A stretch of 22,196 bases of DNA from Thermovenabulum sp049701175 (GCF_049701175.1 NZ_JBNATW010000034.1:1-22196), one strand, 5' to 3'; positions 14,599-22,126 are shown, numbered from the stretch's first letter. Translations and numbers: made by a program. The notes: generated by a model from the letters alone, not told the origin.

Positions 14599-14660
14599 AG
14601 GTCAAAAGAATTCCTGTGAAAGGAATACTTCATGGCCTATTTATATTTAATTATTTTTAG
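14587..14660 (+). terminator. Long inverted repeat between cbiO and cbiM
   Basis: AATAGGCCATGAAG (14587-14600) pairs perfectly with CTTCATGGCCTATT (14628-14641). Inside it ATTCCT (14610-14615) pairs with AGGAAT (14621-14626). The cbiO stop codon lies within the stem. The flank TTATATTTAATTATTTTTA is T-rich but broken, so termination, attenuation or mRNA processing between the Q-O and M-N genes are all possible. I see no clear promoter between it and cbiM. Confidence 0.55.
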
Positions 14661-14674
14661 AGGGGGATGAAATT

Positions 14675-15295
14675 ATGCATATACCTGATGGCTTTTTGGA
14701 TGCAAAAACACTTATTACAACCGCTGCTTTGAGCGCTTATGTTTTAAAAAAAGATGTGGATAAGGCAAAAGAAATTTTGAACGAAAAGGATGCACCTATT
14801 TTGGGAGTTCTTTCAGCTTTTGTATTTGCCGCACAAATGGTTAATTTTCCCGTAATGGCAGGCACTTCCGGACATTTTTTAGGAGCTGCCCTGCTTACTT
14901 ACATGATGGGGCCACATTTAGCAGGTCTTGCTATGTCAGCTGTGCTGATACTACAATGCCTGCTTTTTCAGGATGGAGGTTTATTGGCTTTGGGTGCAAA
15001 CATTTTAAATATGGCAGTTGCAGCACCATTAACGGCATATTATGTGCTTAAAATTATAGATTCAAAAATTCCCGGTAAAAAAACTTTTGGCCTTGTTTTA
15101 GCGGGTTGGAGCTCTGTAGTGATTGCAGCGATATTTTGCAGTTTTGAACTTTATGCTTCTGGTGTTGGAAAATTGCAGGCGATTATAATACCTATGCTTA
15201 CCATTCACGCTTTAATAGGCATAGGGGAGGGGCTTATAACCGTAGCGGTTGTTTCCTTTATAAATAAAGTAAGGAAGGTAAAAATAGAGTTTTAA
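14675..15295 (+). CDS. cbiM: CbiM/NikM-type metal-binding ECF S component
   Basis: This is a membrane component that binds Co2+ or Ni2+ for ECF import. The protein begins 'MHIPDGFLDAKT', the family's hallmark N-terminus, where the amino group and His2 ligate the metal. It continues with 'FPVMAGTSGHFLGAALLTYMMGP' (metal-site histidine) and 'LLFQDGGLLALGANILNMAV'. Its 206 residues and about six spans are typical. The ATG follows AGAGGGGGATG. A PDGLE-domain gene follows. Location directly upstream of a Ni-dependent CODH operon makes nickel the more likely substrate, but corrinoid proteins of acetogens also need cobalt and the sequence alone does not decide. Confidence 0.92.
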   Translation: MHIPDGFLDAKTLITTAALSAYVLKKDVDKAKEILNEKDAPILGVLSAFVFAAQMVNFPVMAGTSGHFLGAALLTYMMGPHLAGLAMSAVLILQCLLFQDGGLLALGANILNMAVAAPLTAYYVLKIIDSKIPGKKTFGLVLAGWSSVVIAAIFCSFELYASGVGKLQAIIIPMLTIHALIGIGEGLITVAVVSFINKVRKVKIEF

Positions 15296-15320
15296 TAATG
15301 ATATGAAGGAGATGATGATT

Positions 15321-15614
15321 ATGAATAAAAATATTAGATGGGTGTACATCCTGATTGCATCGTTAATTGTTGCTGCGCTGCTTTCTCCTTTTGCATCTTC
15401 TTTTCCGGACGGTTTGGAAAGAGTAAGTCAAGATTTGGGTATTGAGGAAAAAGGAGTGAATGAATTTTTCACGACACCTTTTAGTGATTATAGGGTTTCA
15501 TACATAAAAAATGATTTTTTCTCCACAGCTATTTCAGGAATTATCGGCACCATCACGGTTTTCGCTTTAAGTTATGGGCTGGGACATATTATAGCAAGGA
15601 AAATGGAACAATAA
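15321..15614 (+). CDS. PDGLE-domain protein, NikN/CbiN-like accessory subunit
   Basis: This small 97-residue membrane protein has one N-terminal and one C-terminal span around an extracytoplasmic segment containing 'FASSFPDGLERVSQDLGI', the PDGLE motif found in NikN-like subunits or fused to CbiM/NikM. These subunits are needed for metal loading into the M component. The start was set at ATG 15321 because AAGGAG (15306-15311) lies 9 bases upstream; the in-frame ATG at 15303 lies on top of that RBS and lacks its own. It follows cbiM closely, completing a metal-transport set in the order Q-O-M-N instead of the usual M-N-Q-O. Confidence 0.85.
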   Translation: MNKNIRWVYILIASLIVAALLSPFASSFPDGLERVSQDLGIEEKGVNEFFTTPFSDYRVSYIKNDFFSTAISGIIGTITVFALSYGLGHIIARKMEQ

Positions 15615-15642
15615 AGTTAAAACAACATTTAAAAGTCTGTGT

Positions 15643-15673
15643 AAAAACACCCCGATAAAGGGGTGTTTTTATA
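15643..15673 (+). terminator. Rho-independent terminator of the ECF locus
   Basis: AAAAACACCCC (15643-15653) pairs perfectly with GGGGTGTTTTT (15660-15670) around the loop GATAAA, and the 3' arm ends in a T-run. It separates the ECF locus from the coo promoter only 3 bases further on. Confidence 0.9.
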
Positions 15674-15675
15674 TA

Positions 15676-15704
15676 TTGACAAGAATTTAACGAAGTAGTA
15701 ATAT
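15676..15704 (+). promoter_or_regulatory. Promoter of the coo/fhs operon with embedded Rex-like box
   Basis: TTGACA (15676-15681), a 17-base spacer and TAATAT (15699-15704) place transcription start near 15711. Bases 15676-15693 also read TTGACAA-GAAT-TTAACGA, an imperfect Rex-type palindrome (11 of 14 positions). Fifteen of the first sixteen bases equal those of the folT promoter at 12418. Confidence 0.65.
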
Positions 15705-15714
15705 ATACTTAGAG

Positions 15715-15732
15715 TTGTGAAAATTTTAACAA
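15715..15732 (+). promoter_or_regulatory. Rex-like operator just downstream of the coo promoter
   Basis: The 18 bases TTGTGAA-AATT-TTAACAA match the Rex operator consensus (TTGTGAA or TTGTTAA-N4-TTAACAA) at every defined position if either left-half form is allowed. It lies at about +4 to +21 relative to the predicted start, a classic repressor position. Rex binds when the NADH/NAD+ ratio is low, so the operon would be induced under reducing conditions. No rex gene is in the window; the call rests on the motif only. Confidence 0.65.
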
Positions 15733-15759
15733 AAGGGCAGTTAAAAGGAGGAGTTTTTA

Positions 15760-16176
15760 TTGGTTAAGATTTTATTTGAAAAGGATAAATGTTTAGGGTG
15801 TAAAACCTGTGAGCTTGCCTGTGCAGCTGCCCACTCAAAGTCAAAAAGTATACTCGGAGCAATAAAAGAAAAGAAGTTTTCTCGCATAAGGATAAAGGTT
15901 AAAAACGGGAAATTAAAGGTTGAACAATGCATGCTGTGCAGTGACCCGAAGTGCATCAAGGCCTGTCCTGTCGGTGCTCTGAAGAGAAGGGAAAATGGCA
16001 CGATAGAAGTGAATGATATAACTTGCACAGGGTGCGGATTATGCCAGGAGGCGTGTCCTTTTGATGCTATAAGATTATGCGTTCTTCCAACGGTTTGCGA
16101 TAGATGTATGGAAGGCGATGAACCCCTATGCGCGAAAGCATGCCCTACAAAGGCTTTAAAGGTAAAGGCGGTATAA
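15760..16176 (+). CDS. cooF: CooF-like polyferredoxin, electron partner of CODH
   Basis: This 138-residue iron-sulphur protein carries four cysteine clusters: 'CLGCKTCELAC' (residues 11-21), 'CMLCSDPKCIKACPVGAL', 'CTGCGLCQEACPFDAI' and 'CDRCMEGDEPLCAKACPTKAL'. They can hold four [4Fe-4S] clusters, as in CooF and the small subunits of related oxidoreductases. Directly preceding cooS, it is expected to carry electrons between CODH and a hydrogenase, oxidoreductase or ferredoxin. The start is TTG at 15760, with GGAGGAG about 7 bases upstream and 'VKILFEKDKCLGCK' as a standard N-terminus. No energy-converting hydrogenase subunits are seen in the window. Confidence 0.93.
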   Translation: MVKILFEKDKCLGCKTCELACAAAHSKSKSILGAIKEKKFSRIRIKVKNGKLKVEQCMLCSDPKCIKACPVGALKRRENGTIEVNDITCTGCGLCQEACPFDAIRLCVLPTVCDRCMEGDEPLCAKACPTKALKVKAV

Positions 16177-16196
16177 TTTTTAAAGGAGGTATTTTT

Positions 16197-18095
16197 TTGA
16201 AGGAAAATGTCGTTTGCAAAACGTGTGACAAAGCCACATCGAAATTATACGAATACGCAAGGGAAAATGGAATAGAAACCGTATGGGATAGGGCTTTGGC
16301 CATGCAGCCCCAGTGCGGATTCGGAGAAATGGGTCTTTGCTGTACCAATTGCTCTATGGGGCCATGCAGGATTGTGAAGGTAACCGATGATGGTCCGAAA
16401 AAGGGAATATGCGGTGCTACAGAAGAAGTAATGGCATCAAGAAACTTTGCAAGGGCTGTTGCGGCAGGTGCTTCTGCACATTCAGACCACGGCAGGGATA
16501 TCGCTGAAGCACTGTACCATGCGGCAAATAATGAAGGCGATTATGTAATAAAAGATGAAGAAAAATTGATGAAAATAGCAAAAGAATGGAATGTTCCGAC
16601 TGAAAAGAGAGAATTGAACGAGATTGCAAGGGAAGTAGCCCTTATTGCCTTAGAAGAATTCGGTAAACCTTTTGGAAAATTAAGATTTTTGGAAAGGGCG
16701 CCTGAAAAGAGAAGGGCTTTATGGGATGAACTGGGAATTACACCAAGGGCTATAGATAGGGAAGTTGTCCAGGTTATGCACTCCACACATATGGGATGTG
16801 ATGCCGATTACAGAAATATTATAAATCAAGCTGCGAGAGCTGCGCTTGCTGATGGCTGGGGAGGCTCAATGATAGGAACGGAGCTTTCTGATGTGCTTTT
16901 CGGTACACCTAAACCCAAGAAAGTCGAAGCGAACTTAGGCGTACTTAAGGAAAATTGCGTAAATATCATTGTTCACGGCCACGAACCCACCCTTTCCGAA
17001 GCAATAGTTATTGCCTCCAAAGACCCTGAGCTCTTAGAACTTGCAAAAAAACAAGGGGCAGAAGGAATAAACCTTGCCGGAATGTGCTGCACCGGTAATG
17101 AAATCACCATGAGGCATGGCGTTCCCATGGCAGGAAATTTCTTTCAGCAGGAATTAGCCGTCGTTACAGGTGCGGTAGAGGCAATGATAGTCGATGTACA
17201 GTGCATTATGCCTTCCCTTTCTGATCTGGTAAAATGCTATCATACAAAGCTGATTACGACGTCTCCAAAATCAAAATTACCCGGTGCGGTGCATATCGAG
17301 TTTAACGAAGAAAAAGCGGTGGAAATTGCAAAGAAAATAGTAAGAGAAGCTGTGCTCAATTTTAAGAACAGGAAAAACAAAACCTTCATCCCTGAAGAAA
17401 AAGCCGAAGGTATCGTAGGTTACAGCTATGAATTGATAATAAAAACCTTAGACAAGGTAACTAATTCCTTCGCTCATCCGACCGGTACGGTAAAACCCCT
17501 TGTTGATGCAATAAAATCGGGTGTTTTAAGGGGAGCTGCTGCAATTGTCGGGTGCAACAACCATAAAGTTCCCCATGATATGGGCCATGTAAATTTAGCA
17601 AAGGAATTGTTAAAGCGGGATATACTTGTTGTAACTACGGGGTGCGGTGCCCATGCCTGTATAAAAGCCGGTTTAATGTCGCTTGATGCTGTTAAATACT
17701 GCGGGAAAGGCCTTGCTACATGCTGTGAACTCCTCGAAATTCCTCCTGTGCTGCACATGGGCTCCTGCGTTGACATAAGCAGGATTTTAACCTTACTTTC
17801 CGATGTTGCTAAATACATGGGAGTTGATATAAGTGACCTGCCCGTTGCCGCTGCAGCACCGGAATGGATGTCTGAAAAGGCACAATCCATAGGGCTTTAT
17901 GCTGTATCCTCCGGTGTATACGTTATACTCGGCGTAGCTCCTTTTGTTATGGGTTCGGAAAATGTCGTAAAATATCTAACTTCCGATATGGAAAAGATTC
18001 TGGGAGGAAAGTTTGAAGTGGAAAGCGATCCTGTAAAAGCGGCGGAAAAAATAGCTTTCCACATTGAGAATAAAAGAAAGATACTCGGCATATAA
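16197..18095 (+). CDS. cooS: Anaerobic Ni-Fe carbon-monoxide dehydrogenase catalytic subunit
   Basis: CooS interconverts CO and CO2 at a [Ni-4Fe-4S] C-cluster. Cluster D ligands C40 and C48 and cluster B ligands C49, C52, C57 and C72 are visible in 'QCGFGEMGLCCTNCSMGPC' and 'GICG'. The C-cluster ligands appear as His in 'VHGHEPTLSE' and Cys in 'GMCCTGNE', 'VQCIMPSL', 'GCNNHKVPHDMGH', 'TTGCGAHACIKAG' and 'MGSCVDISR'; the catalytic Lys sits in 'WMSEKAQSIG'. The length of 632 residues is normal. The start is TTG at 16197, with TAAAGGAGG 8 bases upstream; an upstream in-frame extension overlapping cooF lacks an RBS and family similarity. It lies 20 bases after cooF and 32 before cooC. Confidence 0.97.
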   Translation: MKENVVCKTCDKATSKLYEYARENGIETVWDRALAMQPQCGFGEMGLCCTNCSMGPCRIVKVTDDGPKKGICGATEEVMASRNFARAVAAGASAHSDHGRDIAEALYHAANNEGDYVIKDEEKLMKIAKEWNVPTEKRELNEIAREVALIALEEFGKPFGKLRFLERAPEKRRALWDELGITPRAIDREVVQVMHSTHMGCDADYRNIINQAARAALADGWGGSMIGTELSDVLFGTPKPKKVEANLGVLKENCVNIIVHGHEPTLSEAIVIASKDPELLELAKKQGAEGINLAGMCCTGNEITMRHGVPMAGNFFQQELAVVTGAVEAMIVDVQCIMPSLSDLVKCYHTKLITTSPKSKLPGAVHIEFNEEKAVEIAKKIVREAVLNFKNRKNKTFIPEEKAEGIVGYSYELIIKTLDKVTNSFAHPTGTVKPLVDAIKSGVLRGAAAIVGCNNHKVPHDMGHVNLAKELLKRDILVVTTGCGAHACIKAGLMSLDAVKYCGKGLATCCELLEIPPVLHMGSCVDISRILTLLSDVAKYMGVDISDLPVAAAAPEWMSEKAQSIGLYAVSSGVYVILGVAPFVMGSENVVKYLTSDMEKILGGKFEVESDPVKAAEKIAFHIENKRKILGI

Positions 18096-18127
18096 AGAAA
18101 TTTTTTTGATAAAAGGATGGGGAAAAG

Positions 18128-18901
18128 ATGAAAATTGCAATTTCCGGCAAGGGGGGTGTCGGAAAAACCACCCTTGCCGGGTCGCTTGCGAAACTTTTTG
18201 CAGAAGAAGGTAAAAAAGTAATAGCTGTTGATGCTGATCCGGATTCAAATCTGGCATCTGCTTTAGGGGTGCCTCATGAAAAAATGGAAAAACTTACTCC
18301 TCTTTCGGAGATAAAAGAACTGATAAAAGAACGGACGGGTGCCATACCTGGCGTTTTGGGACAAATGTTCAGTCTCAATCCAAAAGTTGACGACATACCA
18401 GAAAAGTACTGTATAGAACATGAAGGGGTAAAACTTTTGCAGATGGGTGGAATAAAAAAAGGAGGTTCCGGTTGCGTTTGCCCGGAAAATGCCTTTTTAA
18501 AAGCCGTAATTCAGCATTTGCTATTAGATAGGGATGATGTTCTTATACTCGATATGGAAGCAGGAATTGAGCATTTGGGCAGGGCAACGGCTTCCTTCGT
18601 AGATGCTTTTATTGCTGTTGTTGAACCCGGAGCGAGAAGTATAAAAACCTTTGAGGCTATAAAAAAACTAGCGAGGGATATCGGAATTGAGCAGGTTTTT
18701 GTAGTGGCAAATAAAGTAAGAGATGATTGCGATAGAGAATTTATAGAAAAATTTATTGACGATGATGACTTATTGGGCTGCATTTCTTATAATGAAGATA
18801 TAATAAGAGCCGATAAAATGGGTTTAGCACCTTACAGCATAAGTCAAAAACTGAGGGATGAAGTGTCGAGGATAAAGAAATGTTTATTTGAAAAAATATA
18901 A
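18128..18901 (+). CDS. cooC: CooC/AcsF-type nickel-insertion ATPase
   Basis: This is a MinD/ParA-like P-loop ATPase that matures the Ni-Fe C-cluster of CODH. The deviant Walker A 'GKGGVGKTTLA' is at residues 7-17, 'VDADPDSNLASALG' follows, and the C-x-C metal-binding pair is at residues 116 and 118 ('GSGCVCPENAF'), as required for nickel binding at the dimer interface. 'LILDMEAGIEHLGRAT' is the CooC-type Walker B region. Its 257 residues are normal. The ATG follows AAGGATGGGG. Its place directly after cooS is the typical arrangement. Confidence 0.95.
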   Translation: MKIAISGKGGVGKTTLAGSLAKLFAEEGKKVIAVDADPDSNLASALGVPHEKMEKLTPLSEIKELIKERTGAIPGVLGQMFSLNPKVDDIPEKYCIEHEGVKLLQMGGIKKGGSGCVCPENAFLKAVIQHLLLDRDDVLILDMEAGIEHLGRATASFVDAFIAVVEPGARSIKTFEAIKKLARDIGIEQVFVVANKVRDDCDREFIEKFIDDDDLLGCISYNEDIIRADKMGLAPYSISQKLRDEVSRIKKCLFEKI

Positions 18902-18925
18902 AATTTTTGAAAGGGTGGGGTAATT

Positions 18926-20605
18926 ATGGTAATGAAAAGCGATATTGAAATTGCCCAGGAGGCAAAGCTGGAACATATTAAAAATATCGCTGAGAAAATT
19001 GGATTGACGGAAGATGATATTGAGTATTACGGGAAATATAAGGCAAAGGTAGATTACAATGTAATTAAGAGGTTAAAGGATAAAAACGACGGCAAATTAA
19101 TACTAACTACAGCAATTAACCCTACACCTGCAGGTGAAGGAAAGACTACAACGACAGTAGGACTCGGCGATGCCTTAAGAAGGCTGGGCAAAAATGCAGT
19201 AATTTGTTTAAGGGAGCCGTCTCTTGGCCCTGTTTTTGGGGTTAAAGGTGGGGCAGCGGGAGGCGGTTATGCTCAAGTTGTTCCGATGGAAGATATTAAT
19301 CTACATTTTACAGGAGATATTCATGCGATTGGAGCAGCTAACAACTTGCTTGCAGCTATGGTTGATAATCATATTTATCAGGGCAATGAACTTGGCATTG
19401 ACCCGCGCCGGGTTGTTTGGAGACGCTGTATGGATATGAACGACAGGCAGTTAAGGTTTATTGTCGACGGTTTAGGTGGGAAAGCCAATGGTTTTCCGAG
19501 AGAAGATGGTTTTGATATTACTGTAGCATCGGAAGTTATGGCAATTTTTTGCCTTGCAAAAGATTTGAGTGATTTAAAGGAAAGGCTATCAAAAATAATT
19601 GTAGCTTATACATATGATGGCAGGCCTGTAACTGCCGGAGATTTAAAAGCTCATGGTGCAATGGCAGCGCTTTTAAAGGACGCACTGAAGCCTAACTTAG
19701 TCCAAACCCTTGAAGGGACCCCCGCATTTATCCACGGCGGACCCTTTGCAAATATAGCCCATGGATGCAACAGCATAATGGCAACAAAGCTTGCACTGAA
19801 ACTTGCTGATTATGTGGTAACTGAAGCAGGTTTTGGCGCGGATTTAGGTGCGGAAAAGTTTTTGGATATTAAATGCAGGTATGCAGGAATTAAGCCGGAT
19901 GCGGTAGTTATTGTTGCTACGATAAGGGCTTTGAAGTATAACGGTGGGGTGCCGAAGGAAAGGTTAAATGAAGAAAACTTAGAAGCATTGAAAAAAGGAA
20001 TCCCCAATTTACTAAAGCACATAGAAAACATCACAAAAAAATTCAAGCTGCCGGCAGTAGTGGCACTGAACCGATTCCCGTCAGATACCGAGGCAGAGTT
20101 AAAACTGATAAGAGAAGAATGCAAAGCTTTAGGGGTAAATGTGGTAATTTCCGAAGTATGGGCAAAGGGCGGAGAAGGCGGAGTAGAGCTTGCAAAAGAG
20201 GTATTAAGGCTAATTGAAGAAGGCAAAAACGGATACGCTCCTTTATATCCTTTAGAGTTAACCATAAAAGAAAAGATAGAAACCATTGCAAAGGAAATTT
20301 ACGGTGCTGATGGTGTAGACTATACTCCGGCAGCGCAAAAGGAAATTGAAAACTTGGAAAAATTGGGGTTTGGCAACCTTCCCATATGTATGGCAAAGAC
20401 TCAGTATTCTTTGAGTGATAATCCTGCACTGCTTGGCAGGCCCACCGGTTTTAGAATAACCGTGAGGAACGTGAAGGTTTCGGCGGGGGCAGGATTTATC
20501 GTTGTGCTAACTGGAGAAATTATGACAATGCCGGGATTGCCAAAAAGGCCTGCGGCCGAGAATATAGATGTGGATGAAAACGGAAGGATCTCTGGACTTT
20601 TCTAA
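18926..20605 (+). CDS. fhs: Formate-tetrahydrofolate ligase (10-formyl-THF synthetase)
   Basis: This enzyme activates formate with ATP and THF to 10-formyl-THF, the entry step of the methyl branch of the Wood-Ljungdahl pathway. The P-loop 'TPAGEGKTTTTVG' spans about residues 67-79, followed by 'REPSLGPVFGVKGGAAGGGY' (the folate/ATP site region), 'FTGDIHAIGAANNLLAA' and 'FIHGGPFANIAHGCNS'. The 559 residues are full length. The ATG at 18926 follows GGGTGGGG; another in-frame ATG at 18932 is possible. It lies 24 bases after cooC, in the same operon. Formate from PFL or a formate dehydrogenase would be its substrate; the latter is not in the window. Confidence 0.97.
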   Translation: MVMKSDIEIAQEAKLEHIKNIAEKIGLTEDDIEYYGKYKAKVDYNVIKRLKDKNDGKLILTTAINPTPAGEGKTTTTVGLGDALRRLGKNAVICLREPSLGPVFGVKGGAAGGGYAQVVPMEDINLHFTGDIHAIGAANNLLAAMVDNHIYQGNELGIDPRRVVWRRCMDMNDRQLRFIVDGLGGKANGFPREDGFDITVASEVMAIFCLAKDLSDLKERLSKIIVAYTYDGRPVTAGDLKAHGAMAALLKDALKPNLVQTLEGTPAFIHGGPFANIAHGCNSIMATKLALKLADYVVTEAGFGADLGAEKFLDIKCRYAGIKPDAVVIVATIRALKYNGGVPKERLNEENLEALKKGIPNLLKHIENITKKFKLPAVVALNRFPSDTEAELKLIREECKALGVNVVISEVWAKGGEGGVELAKEVLRLIEEGKNGYAPLYPLELTIKEKIETIAKEIYGADGVDYTPAAQKEIENLEKLGFGNLPICMAKTQYSLSDNPALLGRPTGFRITVRNVKVSAGAGFIVVLTGEIMTMPGLPKRPAAENIDVDENGRISGLF

Positions 20606-20629
20606 TTAATGAATTCTGGGGTGTAAGAA

Positions 20630-21436
20630 TTGAAGGATTATAAATTGCTTCTGGCAGCGGGGAAGGATGATCCCATCTTTCCTTCCCCATTTTATTCTAG
20701 GTTTAGCGGAGAATATATATTGAGAAAACTCCTGCCGAATTTAACCTTCAATAAAATGGGGAAGGGTAAAATCTCTTCGGATTGCCTCGAATTCAAAAAA
20801 AGGCAGGTTAGGGATTTTACTCAAAATATAGTTGATATTGTATTGTTCCCTACAATTTTACCCGAAATCATCGATGAGCCCGGTGATTATCTTCCAGATA
20901 ATCTCCCGGAACATGATGTGTTAATTGCTGCAGGGGTGCATCCCGATATTTTTCCAGAACTTTTGAAAAGGGCAGCAGAAGCCGGATGTAAAGCACTAAT
21001 AGCCCCAAGGGAAGATCCAAAATGGATTGATAAATACTTAGAAAAAACTCTCAAAAATATATGTGAAAAATACGGCATAGAATATGCTTTCCCGAAGCCG
21101 TTTTGTTCACTAAAGAAAACGGGTTTTCACTATATTGACAACTTCCTTAAAGAATTTAAATTAGGTAGGCCTGAATACGAAGTCCAGGTTGATGATAAAG
21201 GCTATATAACAAATGTAAATGTAATTCGTTCTGCACCCTGCGGTGCTACCTATTATGTGGCTTGCGGACTTATAGGGAAAAAGATTGGAGAAGAGGCCGT
21301 AGAAGAAGCCAATAAACTGTGGCATGCCTACGCCTGCATAGCTTCTAATGCTATTGATGAGGAGATAAAAGACTCCATTATGCATATTGCCGCTCATATA
21401 AATTTACAGGTTGCGGAAAATACCTTAAAAATATGA
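20630..21436 (+). CDS. DUF166-family protein, function unknown, in the C1 operon
   Basis: This 268-residue soluble protein matches the pattern of DUF166 (sometimes labelled 'thymidylate synthase-like' on weak grounds), best known from methanogenic archaea: 'AAGVHPDIFPELL' (residues 100-112), 'LIAPREDPKWI', 'FPKPFCSLKKTG' (C159) and 'VIRSAPCGATYYVACGLIGK' (C204, C212), with late histidines in 'IMHIAAHINLQ'. The cysteines and histidines suggest a metal or iron-sulphur site, or a thiol catalyst, but nothing shows which. It lies 24 bases after fhs and 20 bases before fchA, inside the methyl-branch genes, so a role in THF C1 chemistry, regulation or maturation is reasonable inference. The start is TTG at 20630 after GGGGTG. 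I do not assign a reaction. Confidence 0.85.
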   Translation: MKDYKLLLAAGKDDPIFPSPFYSRFSGEYILRKLLPNLTFNKMGKGKISSDCLEFKKRQVRDFTQNIVDIVLFPTILPEIIDEPGDYLPDNLPEHDVLIAAGVHPDIFPELLKRAAEAGCKALIAPREDPKWIDKYLEKTLKNICEKYGIEYAFPKPFCSLKKTGFHYIDNFLKEFKLGRPEYEVQVDDKGYITNVNVIRSAPCGATYYVACGLIGKKIGEEAVEEANKLWHAYACIASNAIDEEIKDSIMHIAAHINLQVAENTLKI

Positions 21437-21456
21437 GAGCAAATAGGAGGTCAATC

Positions 21457-22086
21457 ATGTTTGTAGATAAAACTGTAAAGGATTTTATTAGCATCCTTTC
21501 ATCAAAGGAGCCGGTGCCGGGTGGTGGAGGAGCTGCTGCTTTAGCTGGAGCAATAGGCAATGCTTTGGGAAGTATGGTAGGCAATTTGACTGTGGGTAAG
21601 GAAAAGTATAAAGATGTGGAACCAGAGGTTATTGAAATATTAAATAAGGCTAAGGAACTGCAGGAAAACTTACTTTCTCTTATTGATGAGGATGCACAGG
21701 TTTTCAGCGAAGTTGCTAAGGCATATAAATTGCCTAAAAATACCGAGGAAGAAAGAAAGCAAAAAGAAGAGGCTTTAAAAAATGCTTTAAAAAACGCCTG
21801 CCAGGTACCAATAAAGATAATGGAGAATTCATTAGAAGCTTTAAAACTTCAAAGGAGGCTTGCGGAAATAGGATCAAAACTTGCCATAAGCGATGTAGGA
21901 GTAGGAGCTTTGCTTTTAAAAGCAGCCGTCTTGAGTGGAAAATTAAATGTCGTAATTAATCTAAACGGAATAGATGATGAGGAATTTGTTAGAAAAATCA
22001 GTGAATACATAGAAAGAATCTGCAAAGAAGCTGAGAATTTAGCTGATGAAGCTTATAAAATCGTTTTAGAAAAATTAAAGGGTTAA
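21457..22086 (+). CDS. fchA: Methenyl-THF cyclohydrolase, FchA/FTCD cyclodeaminase family
   Basis: The cyclodeaminase fold (FTCD-C family) is recognised by 'EPVPGGGGAAALAGAIGNALGSMVGNLTVG' early in the protein and 'ISDVGVGALLLKAAVLSGKLNV' late. In acetogens the stand-alone form, FchA, hydrolyses 5,10-methenyl-THF or forms it from 10-formyl-THF, the step between Fhs and FolD. Its genomic place between fhs and folD supports that over a histidine-degradation formimino-THF cyclodeaminase; the latter remains possible because a hutH copy lies in the same window. The start is ATG at 21457 after AGGAGG (21445-21450); an in-frame ATG at 21433 overlaps the previous gene and would add eight non-family residues. 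Length is 209 residues, all-helical as expected. Confidence 0.93.
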   Translation: MFVDKTVKDFISILSSKEPVPGGGGAAALAGAIGNALGSMVGNLTVGKEKYKDVEPEVIEILNKAKELQENLLSLIDEDAQVFSEVAKAYKLPKNTEEERKQKEEALKNALKNACQVPIKIMENSLEALKLQRRLAEIGSKLAISDVGVGALLLKAAVLSGKLNVVINLNGIDDEEFVRKISEYIERICKEAENLADEAYKIVLEKLKG

Positions 22087-22126
22087 AACATGGTTTGAAA
22101 AATACAAAATAGAAGGGGTGAACTAA

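Noticed and set aside
14599..14674. NikR operator, cobalamin or NiCo riboswitch before cbiM
   Set aside because: There is no NikR-type GTATGA-N16-TCATAC palindrome and no B12-box or NiCo consensus; only the hairpin and RBS are present.
16128..16196. Longer cooS start overlapping cooF
   Set aside because: The extension has no RBS and is not CooS-like; TTG at 16197 has AAAGGAGG at ideal spacing.
17474..17890. 138-codon antisense ORF within cooS
   Set aside because: It is a frame shadow of conserved cooS codons without start signals.
19810..20286. 158-codon antisense ORF within fhs
   Set aside because: It is Ser/Phe-rich shadow translation, with no RBS and no recognisable domain.
21433..21456. 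Longer fchA start overlapping the DUF166 gene
   Set aside because: AGGAGG lies inside the extension and is well placed for ATG 21457, which also matches the family N-terminus.
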